In this document: one piece after another, positions 52,533 through 64,000 of the stretch
How positions within the stretch are numbered: position 1 is the first letter of the stretch
How the letters are laid out: every line of letters starts with the position of its first letter
Assembly: GCA_023053545.1 (NCBI GenBank)
Contig: JAKZAN010000006.1
Span: forward strand, 1,989,001-2,053,000
Source: Lepidurus packardi
Lineage: Eukaryota; Arthropoda; Branchiopoda; Notostraca; Triopsidae
Reading direction: 5' to 3'
DNA length: 64,000 nt
Position numbers and translations under genes: made by a program
Notes under the pieces: generated by a model
Database searches by the model: none
The model's input: the letters and a program-made list of their open reading frames with translations, nothing else
What the model was told of the DNA's origin: nothing

Positions 52533-55500
52533 TTAAGAACCAAATGGGCAGCATTTTCTTATCCTAACAACCCTGGATTGGCGGTCCAATTTCACGGCTA
52601 AATCCTGCTGGTGGCCAGGGGTGTCTTTTGCCGAGCTTTGAGCTAAACGATCCACTAGGGCCAATAAAGCAAGCACCAGGCCCTTGCCAGTTTTGGCGCT
52701 TGTTTCAAAAAACATGGCACCAACTTCCTGAAAAAAAAGAGAAAAAATCCTTTATGGATTCTTTTATCCTTTAATATTTGTCCTTTAATTCCTTATTGCC
52801 TTAGTTTCTCTAGTCCTAATTACCAAAGCAACAATTGTCGTCCCAACTGTTGCGCATGTATGCATTTACAAAGCTCATTTTCCAGGAAAAGCTTTCAGGA
52901 ATTAGGAGCCCTACCATCCCAAATGAAACGTTACCTGAGCTAGTCCCTGACCACTCAACATAGCACTACTGCTGCTATTTCCGTGAGCCAAATCCAGTTT
53001 GTTGCCTATCAGCATTAAAACGCATTTATCCCCAACTTCCTCCTGAAAAACAAAAATATAATTCGCCCCAAACAAATAGCACGCCATTTTAAATAAAGTT
53101 TAAGAAGTATAACCTTTACGCTTTGGGTCCATGACATAACGTGTTGGAAGGATAAGTGGCAAGTTAAATCGTAAATCACAATGGCACCGTCTGCTTGACG
53201 GAAGAACTGCTTCGTCAAACTCCGGAACCGTTCTTGCCCTATATATAATTAATTATAGAAACTCTTTCATTCTAACTTGAAAACCCAAAATTTTGGTATC
53301 TGTCTGAGGCTTTAAATTGCTGCTTTGTTATAAACAGTGTTCTGTTTCCTGCGCACCAGTGGATAAATGTCAGCTAATGACTGTGATCTTACCTGCTGTA
53401 TCCCACAATTGCAAGCAAAAAGTTTCATTTCCTCGTACAAGGAAGCGAGATTGAAAATCAATGCCGACAGTAGCGCCGCATGTACCACGAAATTCGTTGT
53501 GACAGAAACTGAGATAAAAACGTGTGTTAATACAAGGGCACCACAAGTAAACAGGAAAAAGCTTCAAGATAAACCCCAACCAAGCTAAGTAAACCTGACT
53601 TTATAATTTTTAGCCACAATTAACTTTTAGACCATTATCTTACCGACTAATGAAGCAGGTTTTGCCCACTCCGGAGTCCCCGATAACGACAACTTTGAAC
53701 GTCTTCTGTATTACAGGCACTGACTTGGTTAAAAGGGGCTTGTCGCATCGATCAGATCTTTCGTCCGCCCTGTTCTTGATTATAAGCGACGTCGGTAAAG
53801 CTTCGGTTTCCTCATTATTAATGGTGTAACGGCTTTCGGGGTAGTACTTGTTGCTTTCCTTGGACGAGTAAAAGCCTGTTTTTCCTGCGACAGTGCTATT
53901 GTCGAGGAGACATGGCTTTGATGGGTTTCGCGTTGGTAATTGCCGCACGAGGCGAATGGAAAGGTCCCCTGTATGTAGTCTGATGCCGTTATCGCTGCGC
54001 GTGGTTGCGGTGGTTGAAACATCAACATTCCTCTCAGTTCTAAAAGTAGTGCTTTTGCCCGTTTCGCAGTAATCGTTGCTAGCGACGGGACTCCCTTTAG
54101 GCGGTGGCATTTGCGTCAAGGAGCTCCATGTATTGCAGGCTTCAGCGGCTCGAATCGCGTTTGGATTGCCTAGTTGAATTTGGTAGTCGTAGCCAGGTAG
54201 CGTCACCCTATCTACATCTTCGTTGCTAGGCCGAACGCAGTGCTCCTTGAAGCCTTGTTTGACAACCTCTGAAAAAGAGGATTTTCCCAAACACATGGAT
54301 AATTCGCTTTGGAGATTTAACGAAAGTGTTTCCCGGCCCTAGTAATCGCACTAATGTCAACAACCCAAGCGAGAAAAAAGGCATTTCGGAATTGAATGGA
54401 TATTCAAGAGCTACCTTTAGATATTGCGTCTCCATTGTGTTCCTCACGTTTCCATTGCTAATTATAGCGAAAATTCCGTTTGGATTTACGATGCTTGTAC
54501 CCGAAAAAAAGTTATTAATAAGATACTGTTCGTTGGTTTTTTGAAAAGCGTAATTTACTTCGTCTCTCGCTCGTCAAAATCCCGAGTCCTGGCGGACAGC
54601 TGCCATAAGCCTTTTACATCAGAGAGCACAGTGTTAATAGAACGCAGAAGTGACAGTTGGGCCATCAGACCTTGAGCGTTATGAAGCTTATTTTTTTCGT
54701 AACCACCTTAGAAGTTTAAATTAATTACTTTCTCGTTGCGGAATGATATTGTCCCTGACGCTTGAAGCAGCACGGACTCGTTGTCGGCCTTCTCCTGATG
54801 TGGAACAATGTAATTGTTGCGTAGATGAGTTCACTTTGTACAACAATAGCTTCGTATTCTCTAGTTGATGCTCTAATCTAGCCTGAGCGATATAAACAGA
54901 GTTTGTGTGAGAGAAGTTCGTTGAATAAAAGTCATTGGTTGTTTGTTTTATGTAAAATGAAGAGAAGCAACTTATGAAAAATAACGTTATGGAGCAAAAA
55001 GACACGCTCAAGGTTATTCATGCTAAAAAGCTCTTTTCCTGTCTTCCGTAGTGTTCCGTGGTAATGAAATCTTCGAGGAAAAATAAAAAGGGTGCCCATT
55101 ATGATCCTATAGACAGTGCAGGTTTCAGAGTGCTATTTTTTAAATATTTTTGGCAATGATTATCATACTAATTTACTTGCTTTTTATCAATTTTTTCACT
55201 TTATCTATTCTTCATTTTCTTAGTTCATTTTAGTGAGTTTGATGGTATTTCATTTCAGTAAGTTTTAGTATTTTAGTAATTTTGTTGGTAGTTCATTTTA
55301 GTAAGTTTTTGTTGGAGTTCTTGCACTGACCGGTGAAATTTATAAGCCAATAAATACCGAGATCACTGAAAGACAGAGAACTTGGTAATTATTCTAAAGC
55401 ATCAACAGCACCAATTACCACGGGAAATAGGTTTCCTACGTATTATTTATCAGAATAATAGGCCACGCTTTGTGCATAACACTTGTTTGGCGTAAGGGCT

Positions 55501-56825
55501 ATTCAAATAAATTGATTGCTTCATAATTAATTAAAGTAAGAAGCCAGATACCTTGTTTTGTCGAACCTAGAAAACGTTTCCTATCACTTTTGAACCTCTG
55601 TCTTTTATAAACGATCATGTAAAAGGAGTGCTGCAAATGCGAGGATTATTCGGACGAGTTTACCTTGGTTTTTGACAGACGGTGGTTTTTTAATTTGCCT
55701 TGTTCATAATCGGTTCGGATGAGGTGTAAAACTTGCTGAAGATTTTCAACTTGAGAAGATAGCTTTTGGAGTTCAGAGTCTTTTCTTCTCAGCTCGGCAC
55801 GAAGTTCTCGGATTACTTGTTCTTTAGTACGTGCCTAATTACAGCATCAGAAATGAATAATTTATCCAGAATGGTAATGAAGGTAACACCTAAAACTACG
55901 GGAGGGAGGTAAATAATAAAGGTTGCTGTAGTGCGTACTTCTCCATTGGCGGTTTCATTACGTAGTTTTATGTGTTGCTCCATCTCTTCGGTGAGGCGTT
56001 CCACCTGAATCAACAAAGATATTGGGCCTGATATCCCTTTGGTGAGATAGAGAAACAACGTCGAATCTTACGTGAGTTTTGTAAGTCTCCGTTTTAGATT
56101 GCCAGTATTCTTCCAGCATATGCTTTTCCTTTCCTTTGCTTCGTATTTTCTCGAAAATGCGTCCTAATAGTTCTTCAGAAAGATTTCTTGCAATTTCGTC
56201 TCCTTGGCGGAAATGATGCCATACAATTTTTATCGAATCTTCCCTGAAATATTTATTTTACCAGATGAGTTTATCCGTGCATGTAAAGATTAAATACGGG
56301 AAAATTACTCATCTGGGCAATTTAACTCGTGCAACAACTTTTGAAGGTCTTCTTCATAATGCATTTCAGAAAGGTAAAAGTAATCTACTTCAACAAATTA
56401 AATTTATAGAATTCGGAATTAATTAATTGAACAATAGCGTCAGTTTACCTTCGTGGCATACGTTAAGTGAACCGTCTTTATCTTTCCGGCTTTCCACACA
56501 GTGTCCTAAAGTGATTGGGTAGTTAGTATACACAGGTAATTTGTCTTCATAAAAAATATTGTAAATTTGCTTTACGGAGTCCTATTGTGAATTCTTCAAC
56601 CGTCAAAAATCCATTGCTTTCGGTGTCCAACGAATCAAAGACTAGTTCTAGTTCCTCAGAACTAAAATCTAGCTCGTTTTGCAGCCGCTAGAATTTCAAC
56701 CGATAGAAGCTACGAATATGAAGCACCTGAATATTAGAACAGCATACTTGCATGTCTCGCTTGATTATGAAGCCTTTGTTTTCCTTGTCGCACAAGGCGA
56801 ACAACTCTTCTGCGCGGGCTGTCAT
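52533..56825 (-). CDS. Large EF-hand Rab GTPase (CRACR2A/EFCAB4B type)
   Basis: 685 residues in 13 exons: 56748-56825, 56576-56687, 56449-56505, 56309-56387, 56072-56243, 55939-56004, 55664-55834, 54729-54882, 53644-54268, 53393-53508, 53114-53238, 52935-53042, 52533-52727. Start chosen at [20 protein letters not shown], matching the family N-terminus. Two EF hands: the first loop [12 protein letters not shown] is degenerate, the second [12 protein letters not shown] looks Ca2+-competent. Residues about 110-325 are coiled-coil-rich. A Ser/Thr-rich linker follows, then a Rab fold: P-loop GDSGVGKT (about 493-500), WDTAGQERF, NKLD, ETSAK. The tail ends KCCPFGS, with a Cys pair for geranylgeranylation. 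In vertebrates CRACR2A regulates store-operated Ca2+ entry and vesicle traffic; RASEF and Rab44 share the architecture, but [18 protein letters not shown] is closest to CRACR2A. Confidence 0.9.
55211..55316. repeat. Degenerate tandem repeat of TTCATTTTAGTAAGTTTT
   Basis: Three imperfect copies (about 55223, 55250 and 55291) of an 18-bp motif inside the 0.83-kb intron 54883-55663 of the Rab gene. The motif mimics acceptor-plus-donor sequence (TTTAG, GTAAGT), but no open exon lies between the copies. Confidence 0.5.
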
Positions 56826-58630
56826 TGCTTCAAATGGAACAGATGTGGTGTACACAAAATACGAATTAATTAACTGGATGAACGATGAAGTCGCTAATGT
56901 TGGAATGCCTTTGGTCACTGAAAGACGCAAGACAGAGATGTATCGCAGTATACTTTCTCTAAAGGATGGACGAACTTTTTGTTTGTAAGTTGACGGTCCT
57001 TGAAACGGCCTAAGCTGTTTACTACATCTCTTATCTGGTCGTCTAACATGTCTCTTTGCTCAGGCTTAAGTTTAAACAGGTGTTATGAGGTGATTAAAAG
57101 CACAAGTAAATATCTTAGAAAACCAAATAGGTACTTGTATTGCCGATAATAAAGTTATGGGAAGACATTCTATTCAAACGAAGCAACGATAATTTTTTTT
57201 AAAAAATATTGGTTTTGCGAAACTGGGTGATTCGAGAATAACTTAACTAAAGCGTTACCCTTCACACGAAAACAATTTAACGAAAAGCTGAGCCGTTCTG
57301 ACACATTTTTTCTCATCAGGAGCAGTATACTTCAAACCGCTGGAAAATTCCGATTTCGTCTTCTAGTTTCCTACCCGCATTTGGATTTTGGGCACCAAGT
57401 GATTATCACAAGTATGTTGATTCGCCTGTAGAGGAATGGGAATTAAAGCAGCCTGCTTTATGCATGAAAGGTTCAAACTCAACGATTCAAAAACTCATTC
57501 CTTTACTCGTAATGTCCAGTTTTTAGCCAACCGATGCTGTTACAAATACGAAAGGCAGTATTACAACTAGTTATTTCAAGTTAAGTCAGTAAGTCTGTCC
57601 CTCTGTAATGGAAAACGGTATCAACTCCTTTTAATTCAGGAAAAAATCAATAATAATAATTCAATCATCTCCATACGCAATGCTAAGAACAAGCCTCGGG
57701 AAACAAAGGAGATCATGCAAAGAGGCACGCCCGGCCAAAAAAAGATCAAAATTCTGTCACCGTAAATGCGCGAAGGTTGTATATATAGACCAGAAACTAA
57801 ACTGCAGCCAGAATTTCTCCAAAAGATAAAATGAAAGGGAAAAAAATAAGAATTAAGCAACACTTTCCTGGACTAATTTCTGAGTCTAACAAAATTCGCG
57901 CCCTAACAACGACATGAAGGGAAGCCAAATTTAACGTTTTCATAAATCTTTTAGATACATAAAAAAAGTCAGTTTGATTTTTTTTCTTAAGTCAACAAAT
58001 TTGGTTCATACACAGAAGAATATGTTGAGGGCGATTAATGTAGGCGAAGTAAAAATTTCATCATCTCAGTCGTCATTTTAGAATGCACTGTGCAGAATTA
58101 ACAGAAGTCTAAACCCACGCCACCGGATTGAATCTGTTCCATTTCGTATTTAATAGTGTAACAGGGTTCGAGACACAAAATGTTCCGCCCAAGTTCAAGC
58201 CAATATCTCAATTTGGCAATACCAAGATATCAAGGAAGGCCTCTTTTTAGTCAAAGGATGGATGATGATGAAGCCCAGTAGTCGAGGAAGGAGGAGAACT
58301 TTCGGATAGAAGACGATAGCTTCCTAGGAGTTCCATTATCACAGTCCCATAAAAAAAAAAGAAAACATGAAGTAAAACTAAGAAACGGTTTTCCCCACCT
58401 TTTTCTTAACAAATTGACTCCAAAAGTACCCAAAACTTGTATAAAGCCATGCATTTCGAAAGCCAAAACAAAGCATTGCAAGAAACACACCACATGCTAC
58501 GTCCCAGTCCAGCATTGCGTAAGCCCCGCCCATACGCCTAAAGCTTGCTCAGGAATATTGTTAAGGTGGCACAGACCTATTTTATCATTTTATGGATTCC
58601 AAATCAAGGGTAGAAGATAACTGAAGTTGA
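56826..58630. other. Intergenic between EF-hand Rab gene and PTEN
   Basis: 1.8 kb holding the Rab promoter or leader and the PTEN 3' UTR, both minus strand. The reading frame of Rab exon 1 stays open upstream to about 56930, so an earlier start is not excluded. An open frame at 58251-58493 (minus) could be an alternative last exon for PTEN but shows no family similarity. Confidence 0.45.
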
Positions 58631-61251
<2,621 letters not shown>

Positions 61252-61409
61252 CTGTGGGCCAATGAGATCCGTTCAGTGGAATTTGATGCTCGGACTTGAA
61301 TGTTGAGGGTTCAAAACAGCAAAGTGAGCATGGTACCAGTAGGTCACTGTGCCGTGTGCGTGTAGTGAAGTTGTTTTTCTGTTTCTTTAACTTTAACGAT
61401 CTTAGAAAA

Positions 61410-63940
61410 ATGGAAGAAGACAATATTCGTGTATTCTCTTTGAGGCGCTTAACTGATTTTTGTGATAAAGGTGATGTTGAGGAAGAAGAGGAACAGGAAA
61501 GCGTACGAGTAACCGCTGGGCTTGCACTCGTTGACCAGGTGTGAATCTTCAGTATCCAATTTTACTGTTGTATGCGTTTATGTCATGTGTGTATGTATTT
61601 ATGTATAATAGTAATTTTCTCATTTACAATACTAATTTAATTTTCTAATTTTTTTCCAGACTGTCACGGCTTTCTCTGAAGCGGAGACAGCATTGTTAGA
61701 GAGAGAGACAGTCATAACCGACAGTCATAGAGATGAACTTTCTGGAGAAACTGCGACCCAGGCCGCTACTGATTGGAATAATGATTCTTTCATAATATGC
61801 AATTCTTCGTCCGGTAAAGGGACTCCGCGAGTTCTCGAAGGTGACACAAAAACCGATACTAATCAAGTTACTTTTATCTTTGAAGCAAACCCAATTATTA
61901 GCGAAGATGTGAAAACTCAACTAAAAACGATAGACCCCAATTTCACCAGCATTTTGCAAGTAATTCTGAAGAGCAAAATCGAACAGACTTCGCTTTCCCC
62001 AAGGGATATTGGTTCGTCCAACACTCCGGAAGGTGAATGAGAGATCCTAGATTTTATTGAAGAAAACAGAAGCAGTCAATCTGTATCCGAAAAGCTCGAA
62101 GATTTATCAAGCCTGGAACATTCTGAATGCCTCGACAATGATTTCACATTTTTAACAACTGTTTTACCATCTTATGGATCGCAAGAGGTGTTGGATGGTG
62201 TTGAAAGTCAAATTTGGGGACCAGAAATGTTCTCCAGGCAAGTCCCAAGGCTAACAACCGGCTTCAAAACTCGCATTCTCCGCCACAATCGTTGGAATCT
62301 ACTCAGTACAGCGAACACCTGACCCATACCAGAGGTTTGATTGCCAATGTTAACCTTTCACCTCAGGAAAAAGGACAGCAAGTTGATGGAATGGTTTTTT
62401 ATCCAGTACCTGACCTTTTAGAAGAAGGCAATGTCCGGCTTGAAAACGGGATAGAAACAATTGAAGGAGTATTTGAAGTCAAAGCAGTGAAAACGGGCAA
62501 AGCTTCGAGCGCTATCACTCTAATGGAACCTGAACTTATCAAGAATGATTCTTTCGCGCAGCCCGAATTAGTACCAGAGACAAAGATCGGGCCTTATTTA
62601 ATTCTCTCTTTGAGAGAGAGAGATGTCCTTTTTAAGTATTTTCTGTCTGCGTTAATGCCTGTGTGGCTAGAGTAAACACTTTCACTCGTTTTTACTTAAC
62701 TGAATAGTATTTAGTCTGCCGGTGTAAGTTTTAGTCTTTCATGTGTATTAGCTCAGGAAAACGTTTGTTCTGCAATCTCAGTTCCTTTAAGTAGTAATGC
62801 TAATCGAGGTTTTTCGTACTTAGAATTTCTCCGTCCTGAAACTGTTCTCCGAAGTGATTTACCGAACCCGGTATCTAACGAGGTTCAATTCAAGGTCGAA
62901 CAAGGGCGAACGGTAGTAGCGAACACAGGTGCAGCCACTGGAGCTGTAACCCAAACAAATTCAATTGTGGATGTGCGTACAAGTTTTTTGTTTTATCAAT
63001 TTTTTTTTTCGTCTGCTTATTGTGAAGAAAATTTTATAGGAGCTCAAAATGCTTTGTGGAATAGTTTTGGAGAGTCTCCATTCACAAATGCCTGCGACTG
63101 CCATAGACAAGTGTGAGCGTGTTATCCATATCCTGCAAGCCGTTTCTTCTGAAGTACGTTGATGTAACAGGCATTTCAGTTAGTGGGACGCTCTTATATT
63201 GTATCGGATTTGTAGGTACGAAAGGACTTTAAAGTAGATATGTCGTGCTTACGGTACGGTTTAGCCTCTTCGCTGCAAATGTCTGGCACTTATAATCACT
63301 TCGTCAGAGCTTTACAGATTTACCAAGGAGTATTGGTGGGTCAAATGGACTTCCCTAAGCTTACTTTAATCTGGGCAGTAGCTATTGTCTGTTATGCCTT
63401 GTTTCGGTACGTTGTACTTAGAAAACTAACCCATATAATTTTTTTAACATTTATTAGCAGGTTTGAAAATGCTAAAGAGTGCTTAAAAGCCGTCGAATGG
63501 TCGAACTGTGAAACCTGTGAGGAGCAAGACAAGAGTGTGCGTTTCTGGCCAGGAAGCAAGGAAGCCATTCCTGAAACTGAAGTTAATATGGTTAAGGTAA
63601 GAAATGAGTTCATTTACTGATCTCTGAAATTCTGGGGTTTGAGCAGGATATGGTATTGGAATTAGAAGACCATTGCACATTTGCTCTACTCCCGGATGCT
63701 GTATGCGCTCTGAGCAATTGTTTAGCCTTACACCAACATGTGATACCCTCCAAATTAATCTATAAGAGGTAAATGCAACAAGTTATCTTTTCCCAGTTAA
63801 GAATTTGTTTTATCTTTTCCAGTGATCCTGATTGTCGTGGATGTGTTGAAGTTTTCTGTGAAGCCAAGTGTCATTTCCATTACCATCCTATATGCTGGAA
63901 GAAGTTTAAGGAGAGTCGAAGCGGTGAACCGATTGATAAG
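61410..63940 (+). CDS. TTC3/DZIP3-like E3 ubiquitin ligase, N-terminal part (continues right)
   Basis: Best exon chain: 61410-61538, 61660-61959, 62238-about 62659, 62757-62972, 63040-63153, 63216-63406, 63461-63596, 63647-63768, 63823-63940; all phases fit and the last exon ends in a donor, so the gene runs off the window. The first about 280 residues are acidic and disordered (starts MEEDNIRVFSLRRL, then EEEEEQESVRV). Middle exons are helical and could be TPR-like (RFENAKECLKAVEWSNCETC). The last exon has CRGCVEVFCEAKCHFHYHPI followed by CWKKFKESRSGEPIDK, a Cys/His block characteristic of TTC3 and DZIP3, large RING E3 ligases. The RING itself would be far downstream. The acceptor of exon 3 (62238 or 62307) and its donor are the least certain points. 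Confidence 0.75.
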
Positions 63941-64000
63941 GTAAATAACTTAATTTTCTTAAAATTGAGTAAGTTGACCCGGATAGACAAGGGCATGGGA

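Noticed and set aside
62038-62040. In-frame TGA in the TTC3-like gene as a selenocysteine or read-through codon
   Set aside because: An intron 61960-62237 removes it and also repairs the downstream frame. There is no SECIS-like hint and the family is not a selenoprotein family.

Overview
The window is animal nuclear DNA. Every recognised gene is split by short GT-AG introns, mostly 45-100 bp, with some of 0.4-6 kb. The gene set is metazoan: an arthropod-type ten-cysteine Ly6 protein, CYP2-clan P450s, PTEN, a GAF-PDE, CCP5/AGBL5 and an EF-hand Rab. Compact introns, roughly 40% GC, the quiver-like Ly6 gene and a tandem CYP2-clan cluster suggest a pancrustacean, perhaps a branchiopod such as Daphnia. 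This is inferred from gene style and is not proven. I rebuilt exon chains by hand from splice sites, reading-frame phase and family similarity. For every complete gene below the exon lengths sum to whole codons.

Layout. 2.7-4.9 kb, minus: 5' part of a PDZ-domain gene running off the left end. 6.9-14.4 kb, minus: complete 2-oxoglutarate dehydrogenase E1 with a mutually exclusive exon pair. 15.3-16.8 kb, plus: a GPI-anchored Ly6/three-finger protein, divergent from OGDH. 17.2-21.7 kb, minus: complete cytosolic carboxypeptidase 5 with a small opposite-strand ORF in one intron. 22.4-29.1 kb, plus: three complete CYP2-clan P450 genes head to tail. 29.2-29.9 kb, minus: MTFP1. 29.9-35.7 kb: a gene-poor stretch. 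35.7-47.9 kb, plus: a cyclic-nucleotide phosphodiesterase of the PDE5/6/11 group, 20 coding exons, with a 6 kb first intron. 48.5-51.9 kb, minus: a tandem-C2 synaptotagmin-like protein. 52.5-56.8 kb, minus: an EF-hand/coiled-coil/Rab large GTPase of the CRACR2A type. 58.6-60.7 kb, minus: PTEN. 61.4 kb to the right edge, plus: N-terminal half of a TTC3/DZIP3-like E3 ligase.

Shared themes are inference. Several genes bear on Ca2+, lipid and cyclic-nucleotide signalling (EF-hand Rab, C2 protein, PTEN, PDE). Two bear on mitochondria (OGDH, MTFP1). Nothing suggests that they are co-regulated. I found no rRNA, tRNA, CRISPR array, intact transposon or virus-like element. The repeats seen are one possible hAT-type MITE end, short tandem repeats, a 40-A tract and an AT palindrome.

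The most interesting points are: the OGDH mutually exclusive exons and a separate in-phase 48-nt cassette near its C-terminus; a different pattern of intron loss in each of the three P450s; a GC-AG intron and two perfect CRE palindromes in the PDE gene; a possible alternative PDE exon; possible small nested or intergenic genes; and a coding-like 278-bp intron in the TTC3-like gene.
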